Part shown: piece after piece, positions 1 to 8,227 of the stretch
How positions within the stretch are numbered: the stretch's first letter is position 1
How the letters are laid out: the number at the start of each line of letters is the position of its first letter
From: Crossiella sp. CA-258035
GTDB lineage: Bacteria > Actinomycetota > Actinomycetes > Mycobacteriales > Pseudonocardiaceae
Assembly (NCBI RefSeq): GCF_030064675.1
Contig: NZ_CP116413.1
Location: forward strand, 405,001 to 469,000
Direction of reading: 5' to 3'
Length of the DNA stretch: 64,000 nt
Notes under the pieces: model-generated
Seen by the model: the letters and a program-made list of their open reading frames with translations, nothing else
Databases searched by the model: none
What the model was told of the DNA's origin: nothing
Position numbers and translations under genes: made by a program

Positions 1-1
1 G

Positions 2-1879
2 ATGGGACGGCTGTCCTTCGCCTGGTACCTGTGGCACTGGCCGGTGCTGGTCTTCGCTGAGGCGGTGTCCGGGCAGCTGGCCTGGCCGGTGAAGCTGGCG
101 CTGGTGCTCGGCGCGGCCGCGCCTGCCTGGCTGACCGCGCGGCTGGTGGAGCGGCCGGTGCGGTTCTCCCGGACCATCTCCGCGCTGCCGGTGCGCGGGC
201 TGGCCATCGGCGTGACCGCGGTGCTGCTGCCGGTGGCCGCCGGGCTGGTGACCGGCAGCGCGGCCCAGCGGATGATGGGCGGCGGGGTGACCGAGCTGTC
301 CGCGACCCTGCCGCTGGCCGCCGCGGACGGCCCCGACCTGCTCACCAGTCCTGCCCCCGGCCTGACCCCGCCGGTGGACCGGGCGCGGGCGGACCTGCCG
401 CCGGTGCCGGGCTGCGAGCTGTTCCCGGCCGAGCTGACCGGCCCGGAGTGCGTCTTCGGCGATCCGGCCGCCGAGCAGGTGCTGCTGATCGGGGACTCCC
501 ATGCCAGCCAGTGGTTCCCGGCCGTGCGGCAGCTGGCGCAGCGGCGCGGGTGGGCGGTGCGGGTGCGGGTCAAGCAGGGCTGTCCGCTGCCCGACCTCAC
601 CGTGTACAACCCGACCCTGGGCCGGGCCTACACCGAGTGCGACACCTGGCGGCGGGACACCCTGGCCCAGGTGGCCGGTAGCAAGCCGAAGCTGGTGTTC
701 CTCGCCTCGCTCAACCAGTACACCGCGGATCAGGAGCTGCTCAAGGAGGCATGGGCGCGCAGCCTGGACCGGCTGGCCGCCACCGGCGCGCCGCTGGTGC
801 ATCTGCGGGACACCCCGTTGCCGGGCAAGGACATCCCGGCCTGCGTGTCCGAGGACCCGGCCGCCTGCGGCTTCCCGCGCGAGCGAGCGCTGCGACCCGA
901 TCCACTGGCCGGACGACCAGGTCTGTCCACAGTGGACATGAACCCGGTGCTCTGCCCCGGTGACACCTGTCCCGCGGTGCGGCAGGGGGTGCTGCTCTAC
1001 CGGGACGACTCGCACCTGACCGGCACCGCGGCCGCGCTGCTCGGCCGCCGGATGGAGCGGACCCTGGAGCGCCAAGGACTGCTGCCGCTGGTGTGGCAGC
1101 AGGTGTTCCGGGAGGAGTTCGACGGCCCGGACGGCGCTCGGCCCGATGAACGGCGCTGGCAGCACGCCACCGGCACCTGTTACCCGGGCTGCCCGGCGCC
1201 CCGGTGGGGCACCGACGAGATCGAGACCATGACCGACTCCAGCGACAACGTGCGGCAGAACGGCAAGGGGCAGTTGGCCATCACGCCGATCCGCACCGAG
1301 GCCGGGTGGACCTCGGGTCGGCTGGAGTCGCGCAGCACCGACTTCCGCGCGCCGGCCGGCGGGGTGCTGCGGGTGGCCGCCTCGATCAAGCTGCCCGAGG
1401 TCGGGCAGGCCGACGGCGCGGGGTACTGGCCCGCGTTCTGGCTGCTCGGCGACGCGGTGCGGCGGAACGGCAGTGGCTGGCCGGCAGCGGGCGAGATCGA
1501 CGTGGTGGAGTCGCTCAACGGCCGCGAGTCGGTGTTCGGCACCTTCCACTGCGGCACCGCCACCGGTGGTCCTTGCCAGGAGCCGGTCGGACTGGGCAGC
1601 GGGGAGCAGACCTGCGTGGGCTGTCAGCGGGAGTTCCGCGAGTACGCGGTCGAGCTGGACCAGGGCAAGGGCGAGATCCGCTGGTACCTGGACGGGAAGC
1701 AGACCTTCGCACTCGGCAGGGACAGGGTGGGGGAGCAAGTCTGGCGGCAGGCCACCGGCCACGGCTTCTTCCTGATCCTCAACGTGGCCATCGGCGGCCG
1801 CCTGGCCGGGGACCCCAACGGCTCCACCGCCTCCGGACGGCCGATGCTGGTGGACTCGGTGACCGTCTCGGTCAGCTGA
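2..1879 (+). CDS. Acyltransferase-3/SGNH protein fused to a GH16 glycoside hydrolase domain (5' partial)
   Basis: The reading frame is already open at the window edge. The first residues (RLSFAWYLWHWPVL) match the late transmembrane part of acyltransferase-3 (OafA-like) domains, so roughly 300 residues probably lie upstream. Two or three membrane segments follow, then an extracytoplasmic SGNH domain with LLIGDSHASQ near residue 161 and DDSHLTG near 335. From about residue 368 there is a GH16 domain with the catalytic signature GEIDVVES near residue 498. AT3-SGNH proteins O-acylate surface glycans, while GH16 enzymes cut or transglycosylate beta-glucans and galactans. Fusion of the two is unusual, and both domains should face outside. 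The domain calls are secure; the substrate is unknown. Confidence 0.88.
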   Translation: MGRLSFAWYLWHWPVLVFAEAVSGQLAWPVKLALVLGAAAPAWLTARLVERPVRFSRTISALPVRGLAIGVTAVLLPVAAGLVTGSAAQRMMGGGVTELSATLPLAAADGPDLLTSPAPGLTPPVDRARADLPPVPGCELFPAELTGPECVFGDPAAEQVLLIGDSHASQWFPAVRQLAQRRGWAVRVRVKQGCPLPDLTVYNPTLGRAYTECDTWRRDTLAQVAGSKPKLVFLASLNQYTADQELLKEAWARSLDRLAATGAPLVHLRDTPLPGKDIPACVSEDPAACGFPRERALRPDPLAGRPGLSTVDMNPVLCPGDTCPAVRQGVLLYRDDSHLTGTAAALLGRRMERTLERQGLLPLVWQQVFREEFDGPDGARPDERRWQHATGTCYPGCPAPRWGTDEIETMTDSSDNVRQNGKGQLAITPIRTEAGWTSGRLESRSTDFRAPAGGVLRVAASIKLPEVGQADGAGYWPAFWLLGDAVRRNGSGWPAAGEIDVVESLNGRESVFGTFHCGTATGGPCQEPVGLGSGEQTCVGCQREFREYAVELDQGKGEIRWYLDGKQTFALGRDRVGEQVWRQATGHGFFLILNVAIGGRLAGDPNGSTASGRPMLVDSVTVSVS

Positions 1880-3353
1880 GCGCGTCCCAGCGGGCCGTCA
1901 GCGACTCGACGGCCCGCTGGGCCTGGGCCGGGGTGATCTGCTCGGGCAGTTCGACGGTCAGCTTGGCCGCGGACTCGGCCAGCGCCCGGTGGTCGGCGGT
2001 GCCGAGCAGACGGGCCAGGTCGACGCGTTGCAGCAGCTTCTTGGTGATCGGGCGCTTGGCGTCCCAGAACACCAGCGCGGACAACAGGGTCGCGGTGGTC
2101 GGGCCGCGCAGCAGCGCGGTGAGCACCGCGGCCTCGGCCAGGTCGGCGCTGGAGAGGAAGTAGCAGGTGTCGTCCAGGGTGACCGGCCTGCCCTCGATCG
2201 GGGCGAGCAGCCGGAACTCGGCCTTCTTGTACATGCCCGACACAGCCACCTTGTACGGCGCGAAGGTGTAGTCGCCGATGCCGAACACGCTGAACCGGGG
2301 CCGGGCGCGGTAGATCGCGGAGCGGCGGCCGTCCAGCGCCGCCGCGTGCTCCTGGAGGTAGGCCCACAGCTCCGGCGCGGTCCCGGCCAGCTCGGTGGTG
2401 TCCTGGCCGAGGCAGCGCTGCGGCAGCACCAGCCTGCGCCGGGCGGTGGTGGTGTTGCCGTGGAACAGGTCCGAGCTCTTCAGCAGTGGGTAGAGGTGCT
2501 CTTCCTCGATCCGGGCCTGGGTGTCCGCGGGCAGTTCCATCACCGCGGTGGCGTCGTGCTTGACGCCCTGCCGCCACTCCAGCGGCGCGGAACCGTCCGC
2601 CTCGGCGGTGCGGGTGTATGACTCCACATCGGCCACCAGCTTGCCGCCGACCAGGCCGAAGTGCCGCGAAGGCGTTGCCGCGTCGAGGGACTCGTAGAGC
2701 GCGCAGGTGTACCCGCCAACCGTCTGTCCAATGTGGATAGTGAGCAGACCGGCGTCCACGTTGGCCCCGAACCAGCGGTGCGAGTCGATCAGCCGCAGGG
2801 TGGCCCCGGCCAGCGGGATCCCGTGCTCGGCGCAGAAACCGAGCAGGTTGCGGGCCACCTGGGTCTTGCACAGCATGGCGATGGTCGGCCGGTGCCCGCG
2901 CAGCTCGGTGAGCAGCTTCTGCCAGATGTACTCGGCCACGTCGAAGTTGGACTCGCCGGTGCGCGCGGCCATGCCGGGCCGGTTGCGCACGTTGGACTTC
3001 ACCGGCACGTTCGCCGAGCCGAACCGGGTCAGGTCGGCCATGGTCACCCACGGCGGGTTGCCCAGCACCAGCAGTTCGCCCCCGGCCGCCCACGGCAGGT
3101 CCGCGCCGAGGTCGAGGCCGAACACGCACTGCTGCCGGACCTCGCCGTGCGCGGCGGCCAGCTCCGCGTGCGCGGGCTGGATCTCCACCCCGATCCGTTG
3201 CGGCACACCGAGTTCGGCCGCGGCCTGGAGGAAGGCGCCGGTGCCGCAGGTCGGTTCCAGCACCTTGCGGTAGTCCCGCGGCGGCAGGGTCGCCACCACC
3301 GCGCGGGCCAGGTTCAGCGGGGTCTGGAAGTCACCGAACTCGTTGTTGGGCAC
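1872..3353 (-). CDS. Class I N6-adenine DNA methyltransferase, apparently solitary
   Basis: This 493-residue protein has a SAM-binding motif I (LEPTCGTGAFL, near residue 35) and a catalytic NPPW motif IV near residue 100, the order seen in gamma-type N6-adenine methyltransferases (TaqI/Eco57I-like). The C-terminal half, with GIGDYTFAPYK, resembles their target-recognition region. The GTG start at 3353 opens the protein at VPNNEFGDFQTP, a normal N-terminus for the family, and it lies 23 bases inside the preceding GNAT gene, so the two are probably translated together. The 3' end overlaps the convergent GH16 fusion gene by 8 bases. No restriction endonuclease is nearby, so this may be an orphan methylase for regulation or self-marking. 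The target site cannot be read from sequence. Confidence 0.85.
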   Translation of the reverse strand: MPNNEFGDFQTPLNLARAVVATLPPRDYRKVLEPTCGTGAFLQAAAELGVPQRIGVEIQPAHAELAAAHGEVRQQCVFGLDLGADLPWAAGGELLVLGNPPWVTMADLTRFGSANVPVKSNVRNRPGMAARTGESNFDVAEYIWQKLLTELRGHRPTIAMLCKTQVARNLLGFCAEHGIPLAGATLRLIDSHRWFGANVDAGLLTIHIGQTVGGYTCALYESLDAATPSRHFGLVGGKLVADVESYTRTAEADGSAPLEWRQGVKHDATAVMELPADTQARIEEEHLYPLLKSSDLFHGNTTTARRRLVLPQRCLGQDTTELAGTAPELWAYLQEHAAALDGRRSAIYRARPRFSVFGIGDYTFAPYKVAVSGMYKKAEFRLLAPIEGRPVTLDDTCYFLSSADLAEAAVLTALLRGPTTATLLSALVFWDAKRPITKKLLQRVDLARLLGTADHRALAESAAKLTVELPEQITPAQAQRAVESLTARWDALS

Positions 3354-3894
3354 TGAGGGTCCGCCATTCGTGGTCAAGCAGACCGTAGTGCACGTCGTCG
3401 GCGAACCCGTCCCCTTCCCACCACGCCTCGCGGTGCCGCCCCTCCTCGGTGAAACCGGCCGCCAGCGCCGCCTTCTGCATCGGCACGTTGCGCGCCCCGG
3501 TGACCAGCCGGACCCGGTGCAGCCCGAGCACGTAGAAGGCGTAGTGGCAGACCACCTTGAGCGCGTCGATGGACAGGCCCTTGCCCCGGAAGGACTCGCG
3601 CAGCCCGATGCCGATCTCGGCGTTGCGGTGGTGGTAGTCGATGCCCCAGAGCGTGACCGACCCGGCCAGTTCGCCCTCGTGCTCGATGGCGAAGGTGGCC
3701 GACTTGGGCAGCGGCTTGGAGTAGTGGTCGTTGACCGGCTCCCAGCCCTCCAGCACGGTCTCCAGCGGCACCGGGAACCAGGGCGCGGAGGAGCTGAGCA
3801 TGAAGCCGGAGACGTCCGCGCGCTGCTCGGCGTAGAGCACCGCGGCGTCGTCCTTGGTGCAGGGCCTGAGCAGGATCTTCTCCCCATGCAGCAT
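3331..3894 (-). CDS. GNAT family N-acetyltransferase (RimJ/RimL type)
   Basis: A 187-residue single-domain GNAT protein. The N-terminus (EKILLRPCTKDDAAVLY) is the usual first strand and helix of RimJ/RimL-like enzymes. The acetyl-CoA site is GIGLRESFRGKGLS near residue 100, and the late motif ARNVPMQKAALAAGFTEEGR is the conserved N...A...GF segment. It transfers acetyl from acetyl-CoA to an amino group, but the substrate cannot be predicted. It overlaps the downstream DNA methyltransferase by 23 bases, suggesting a two-gene transcript. It diverges from the AlgX-like gene at 3993. Confidence 0.85.
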   Translation of the reverse strand: MLHGEKILLRPCTKDDAAVLYAEQRADVSGFMLSSSAPWFPVPLETVLEGWEPVNDHYSKPLPKSATFAIEHEGELAGSVTLWGIDYHHRNAEIGIGLRESFRGKGLSIDALKVVCHYAFYVLGLHRVRLVTGARNVPMQKAALAAGFTEEGRHREAWWEGDGFADDVHYGLLDHEWRTLSAQQRVR

Positions 3895-3992
3895 GGCGCG
3901 AGGCTAGCCCCGCCGCCTGTCGGCTGCCTCTCATTTTTCGCCGCCGGGCAGATCCGTGAACACGGTCCGCCCGATCCGGTTACCGTGGTCGG

Positions 3993-5333
3993 GTGAGCGT
4001 CCAGGGCGACCCGCGGCACCGGGTGCAGTTGCCGAGCGTGCACGAGGCGCTGCTGCCCCGTGAGCACTCGCTGCACCGGCCGCGGCACGGCCACCGCCAG
4101 CGCACCGCGCTGACCGCGGCCGTGATCTTCTTCCTGACCCCGCTGCTGGTCTGGACGCTGGGCGCGCGGCCGGAGGCGTTCGAGAACCGGCCGCTGGCGG
4201 CCTTCCCCAGCCTGAGCGACGGCTGGGGCTTCTTCACCGGCCTGTCCCAGTGGGCCACCGACCACCTGGTGTTCCGCCAGGACGCGGTGCGCGCGGCGAA
4301 CGGCATCAGCGAGGGCCTCTTCGGCGAGCCCGCCCCGCTGGACCGCGGCCAGCAGCCGCAGGGCCCGGTGCCGGGCAACCAGACCACCTCGCCGCAGCCC
4401 CAGCCGCAGCTGCCCAACCAGCCGGTCCCGGTGGACCAGCAGTCCGTGCTGCCCGGGTTCACCAAGGTCATCCAGGGCAAGGACGACTGGCTGTTCTTCG
4501 GCATGGACATGCAGGCCAAGTGCCGGCCGGACAAGTCGCTCAACCAGGTGCTGGACCAGGTGCGCAAGCTGCGCGGGGTGGTGGAGTCCTCCGGGCGGGC
4601 CTTCCTGCTGATGGTCCCGCCGGACAAGAGCACCATGGAGCCCGGTTTCCTGCCGGACAGCTACGGCGGCAAGGACTGCGCCCCGGCCATCGGCGCCGAG
4701 TTCTGGAACCGGTTCGCCACCGAGCCCGGCGTGCTGGACCTGCGCCCGATCCTGAACGAGACCAAGCAGCGGCTGGGCCGCCCGGTCTACCACAAGGACG
4801 ACACGCACTGGAGCGACGAGGGCGCGGTCTCCGCGGTGCGCTCGCTCAGCGAACGGCTCAACCCCGGGGTGACCAAGCCCTGGTCGATCTCGCTGAGCGT
4901 GCCCTACAGCAACCCCGGCGACCTGGCGCTGATGTCCGGCAAGCAGGGCAAGGTGACCGGGTTCCGCTACGAGATCCGCCCGGACGGCCAGGAGAACCGG
5001 GTCAAGCCGCTGGACAGCAAGTTCACCGAGCCGGAGCGGATCACCTCCAAGGAGATCCCCGGCGTGGTCGGCGGCCGGGTGATGCTCTTCGGCGACTCGT
5101 TCCTGGAGTCCACCGGCCGGTACCTGCACGCCGCGCTGTCCAACTTCACCGCCTACCACTACGGTCACGCGGTCAAGGACCCGGTCCGCTCGGGCAAGCT
5201 GGCCGTGGACAACGACGTGGTGGTCTTCGAGGCGGTCGAGCGCAACCTGACCAGCGGCACCGCGGGCTTCCTCGGCAACGAGTTCATCGACGCCTTCGGC
5301 CGCGAGCTGGCGGCGAAACCCCGGCCGAGGTAG
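3993..5333 (+). CDS. AlgX/DHHW-like SGNH hydrolase-fold membrane protein
   Basis: A 446-residue protein with a cytoplasmic basic N-terminus (about 35 residues), one membrane anchor (ALTAAVIFFLTPLLVWTLG) and a Pro/Gln-rich linker around residues 120-150. The extracytoplasmic domain carries the family residues: DDTHWSDEGA near residue 270 and MLFGDSFLES near 365. These are the catalytic Asp-His and the Ser block of AlgX/AlgJ-type polysaccharide O-acetyltransferases. The GTG at 3993 gives a proper anchor. No MBOAT partner is present in the window, but the acyltransferase-SGNH-GH16 protein just upstream points to the same theme of surface-glycan modification. The acetyl acceptor is unknown. Confidence 0.8.
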   Translation: MSVQGDPRHRVQLPSVHEALLPREHSLHRPRHGHRQRTALTAAVIFFLTPLLVWTLGARPEAFENRPLAAFPSLSDGWGFFTGLSQWATDHLVFRQDAVRAANGISEGLFGEPAPLDRGQQPQGPVPGNQTTSPQPQPQLPNQPVPVDQQSVLPGFTKVIQGKDDWLFFGMDMQAKCRPDKSLNQVLDQVRKLRGVVESSGRAFLLMVPPDKSTMEPGFLPDSYGGKDCAPAIGAEFWNRFATEPGVLDLRPILNETKQRLGRPVYHKDDTHWSDEGAVSAVRSLSERLNPGVTKPWSISLSVPYSNPGDLALMSGKQGKVTGFRYEIRPDGQENRVKPLDSKFTEPERITSKEIPGVVGGRVMLFGDSFLESTGRYLHAALSNFTAYHYGHAVKDPVRSGKLAVDNDVVVFEAVERNLTSGTAGFLGNEFIDAFGRELAAKPRPR

Positions 5334-5403
5334 GGGAAACTCCCGCGCCGGTTCGGGGTCTGACCCTGGTGTGCCCGCTGCCGGCCCCCGGCAGGCTGAC
5401 CGC

Positions 5404-6573
5404 ATGAAGATCACTGGGGTGAAGGCGGTGGCCGCGGTCGGTGTGGCCGCGTCACTGGCCGCGCTGCCGATGACGGCGCTGGCCAAGACGCCGCCGGAGC
5501 GCGGAACGCTGGTCTCGGCGGAGCCGGTGGGCTCGGTCGAGGCGAAGGACATGCCGGACTACCTCGGCAAGAGCGGGATGGCCTCACCGCTGGCCACCCG
5601 CGCGGTGGACGGTTTCCGGATCACCTACCGGACGGTGGACGCGCACCGGGAACCGGCGACCGCCACCGCGCTGGTCGCGGTGCCCAGGGAGCCGCGACGG
5701 CTGCTCAGCGCGGTCACCTGGCTGCACGGCACCCAGGTCTACCGGGGCGAGCAGCCCTCGGTGCGGCCGGATGGCGCGGACCGGCGGATCAGCTATCTGT
5801 TCGCCTCGGCCGGTCACCTGGCGGTGGCGCCGGACTACCTCGGCCTCGGCAAGGGCTCGGGCTACCACCCGTACATGCACCACGCCTCGCTGGTGACCGC
5901 CAGCGCGGACGCGGTGCGGGCCGCGCGGGCGATGATGGCGCGGCGGGGCGTCGTGGTGGACCGGCGGCTGCTGGTGACCGGGTTCTCCCAGGGCGGCTCC
6001 GGCGCGATGGCGCTGGGCCACGCGCTGCAGGAGGGCCGGGAGCCGGGGCTGGGCGTGCGGGCGATCGCGGCGGTCAGCGGGCCCTACGACCTGTCCTGGG
6101 CGGTCGCGGAGGCGGTGGCGGGCCGGGTCAACAACGCGGTGCCCTACCTCGGCTTCGCGGTGACCTCCTGGCAGCGGCTCTACCACCTCTACGACGACCC
6201 GGCCAAGGTGTTCCGCAAGCCCGAGCTGGCCCCGCTGTTCGACGGCCACACGCCCAGCCAGGAGCTGTTCCCCCGGCTGCCGCAGAAGGTCGAGGACTTC
6301 TTCACCCCGGAGTTCCGGGAGCGCCTGGCCAACCCGGAGCCGGCGCTGCGCGCGCTGTTCGCCAAGGAGAGCACCAGCTGCCAGTGGCGGCCGAGGGTGC
6401 CGGTGAAGCTGTTCGCCTCCACCAGCGACGCGGACGTGGCCTTCCGGCACAGCGAGACCTGCGCGGAGCAGAGCGGCGCGCCGGTGACCGACCTGGGCGA
6501 GGTGGCGCACAACACCACTGCCAGGCTGGCCGCGGTTCAGACCGTGGCGGACTTCGCCCGGTTCAGCCGATAG
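5404..6573 (+). CDS. Secreted lipase / alpha-beta hydrolase (secretory lipase family)
   Basis: A 389-residue exported hydrolase. The ATG at 5404 places a classic Sec signal peptide first, with cleavage probable after ALPMTALA; a longer in-frame start 11 codons upstream would bury it. The alpha/beta-hydrolase nucleophile motif GFSQGG lies near residue 193, preceded by APDYLGLGKG and followed by a long cap region. This layout fits secretory lipases (LIP family) of actinomycetes and fungi. The catalytic Asp is probably in STSDADV and the His in GEVAHN near the C-terminus. The 3' end overlaps the convergent zinc permease gene by 37 bases. The substrate is probably an ester or triglyceride, not provable here. 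Confidence 0.86.
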   Translation: MKITGVKAVAAVGVAASLAALPMTALAKTPPERGTLVSAEPVGSVEAKDMPDYLGKSGMASPLATRAVDGFRITYRTVDAHREPATATALVAVPREPRRLLSAVTWLHGTQVYRGEQPSVRPDGADRRISYLFASAGHLAVAPDYLGLGKGSGYHPYMHHASLVTASADAVRAARAMMARRGVVVDRRLLVTGFSQGGSGAMALGHALQEGREPGLGVRAIAAVSGPYDLSWAVAEAVAGRVNNAVPYLGFAVTSWQRLYHLYDDPAKVFRKPELAPLFDGHTPSQELFPRLPQKVEDFFTPEFRERLANPEPALRALFAKESTSCQWRPRVPVKLFASTSDADVAFRHSETCAEQSGAPVTDLGEVAHNTTARLAAVQTVADFARFSR

Positions 6574-7406
6574 CCGCCGATCCCCCGGCACACCAGGTAG
6601 ATCAGGAAGGACAACGCGGTGATGAACGCGCTGACCGGGACGCCGGGGGCCAGTGACAGCAGGATGCCGCCGATCGCGGCGACCTCGGCGAAGACCACCG
6701 AGAGCAGGATCGCCAGGCCGGGCCGGGCGGTGACCCTGGCGGCGGCCGCGCCCGGCGTCACCATCAGCGCCAGCACCAGCAGCGCGCCGACGGTCTGCAC
6801 GCCCAGCGCGGTCGCCACGCCGACGAGCACCGCGAACAGCGGGGTCAGCAGCCGCACCGGGACACCCCTGGCGGCCGCGACCTGCTCGTCCGCGCTGGCG
6901 AACAGCAGTGGCCGGTAGATCAGCGCGAAGGCCAGCAGCACCACCGCGGCGGTGACCGCGAACAGGGTCAGCTCGCCCGGGTCCACGGTCACGATCTGCC
7001 CGATCAGCAGGCTGAACTTGTTGTTGGTGCGAATGGGGTTCACCGCGAGCAGCAGCACGCCGAGGCCCAGTCCGAAGGAGAGCACCGCGCCGATCACCGA
7101 GTCCCGCTCGGTGTCCTTCTGCCCGAGCAGCCCCAGCATCAGCGCGGCCACCACCGAGCCGAGCAGCGCCCCGGTGCCCACGCTGAAGCCGAGCAGCAGG
7201 GCCGCGGCCGCGCCGGTGAAGGCCAGCTCCGCGGTGCCGTGCACGGCGAAGGACATCTTGCGCGCCACCACCATCGGCGCCAGCACCCCGGAGACCAGGC
7301 CCAGCACCAGCCCGGTGAGCAGGGCGTTCTGCACGAAGTCCTCGCCGAGCAGGGCTGCCGTGGCCTGGAAGTCGAACAGCTTGGCGAAGAACGACTCCAG
7401 GCTCAT
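6537..7406 (-). CDS. znuB: Zinc/manganese ABC transporter permease (ZnuB family)
   Basis: A 289-residue polytopic membrane protein with about eight hydrophobic segments, typical of ABC-3 metal permeases. The first part (LVSGVLAPMVVARKMSFAVHGTAELAFTGAA) is the conserved ZnuB/MntB region, and VQTVGALLVLALMVTPGAAA is the coupling-helix region. The ATG overlaps the stop of the upstream ATPase gene by four bases (ATGA), indicating translational coupling. It is the last gene of a znuA-znuC-znuB operon that runs on the minus strand. Metal specificity is inferred from the His-rich binding protein in the same operon. Confidence 0.92.
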   Translation of the reverse strand: MSLESFFAKLFDFQATAALLGEDFVQNALLTGLVLGLVSGVLAPMVVARKMSFAVHGTAELAFTGAAAALLLGFSVGTGALLGSVVAALMLGLLGQKDTERDSVIGAVLSFGLGLGVLLLAVNPIRTNNKFSLLIGQIVTVDPGELTLFAVTAAVVLLAFALIYRPLLFASADEQVAAARGVPVRLLTPLFAVLVGVATALGVQTVGALLVLALMVTPGAAAARVTARPGLAILLSVVFAEVAAIGGILLSLAPGVPVSAFITALSFLIYLVCRGIGGYRLNRAKSATV

Positions 7407-8227
7407 CGCAGCTCCTCCGCGGGCTCCCGCACGTGGTGGCAGTCGGCCGGGGTGGTCTCGGCGTCCGCGCCGACCACCACGATCCGGTCCCGCAGTCGCA
7501 GCACCTCGACCCTGGTCCGGTACAGCTCGCTGAGCGTCTCGGTGGTCATCACCTCGGCCGGCGGGCCGATCCGGAACCGGCCGTCCACCAGGTAGAGCAC
7601 CCGGTCCACCTGGTCCAGCACCGGGTTGATCTCGTGCGTGACGAACAGCACCGCCGCTCCGGTCTGCCTGGACCGCTCGCCGATCAGCGAGCTGACCACC
7701 CGCTGGTGCGCCAGGTCCAGGGACAGCAGCGGCTCGTCGCAGAGCAGCACCGCGGGCTCGCCGACCAGCGCCTGGGCCACCCGCAGCCGCTGCTGCTCAC
7801 CGCCGGAGAGCAGGCCGACCGGGGCCTTGGCGTAGCCCGACGCGCCGACCGAGGCCAGCGCGGCGTCGATCCGGCGGGCCCGCCCGGCCCGCCCGCGCAG
7901 CGCGAACGGTCCCCAGCGGTGCCCGTCCAGGCCCAGTCCGACCAGGTCCCGGCCGCGCAGGGCGAGCGAGGTGTCCACCGCGCGCTGCTGCGGGATGTAG
8001 CCGATCCGGGTGCTGCCGCCGCGCACCGGCGCGCCGCCGACCTCGGCGGTGCCGCCGGTCAGCTCGTTCATGCCCAGCAGCACCCGCAGCAGGCTGGTCT
8101 TGCCGGAACCGTTGGGGCCCAGCACGGCCAGGAACTCACCCGGCGCCACGTCCAGGTCCAGCCCGTCCCAGAGCACCCGGTCGCCGAAGGCGAGCCGGGC
8201 GCCGCGGAGTCGGACCGCCGGCGTCAC
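7403..8227 (-). CDS. znuC: Zinc ABC transporter ATP-binding protein (ZnuC family)
   Basis: A 274-residue ABC ATPase with Walker A GPNGSGKTS (residues 37-45), signature LSGGEQQR near residue 133 and Walker B VLLCDEPL followed by an H-loop (VTHE). The chosen start is the GTG at 8227, which overlaps the znuA stop codon (GTGA). Upstream in-frame sequence only translates the antisense of znuA coding content. The C-terminal extension ends in CHHVREPAEEL. It energises import through the permease encoded next to it. An unusually His/Cys-rich tail could sense metal, but that is speculation. Confidence 0.92.
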   Translation of the reverse strand: MTPAVRLRGARLAFGDRVLWDGLDLDVAPGEFLAVLGPNGSGKTSLLRVLLGMNELTGGTAEVGGAPVRGGSTRIGYIPQQRAVDTSLALRGRDLVGLGLDGHRWGPFALRGRAGRARRIDAALASVGASGYAKAPVGLLSGGEQQRLRVAQALVGEPAVLLCDEPLLSLDLAHQRVVSSLIGERSRQTGAAVLFVTHEINPVLDQVDRVLYLVDGRFRIGPPAEVMTTETLSELYRTRVEVLRLRDRIVVVGADAETTPADCHHVREPAEELR

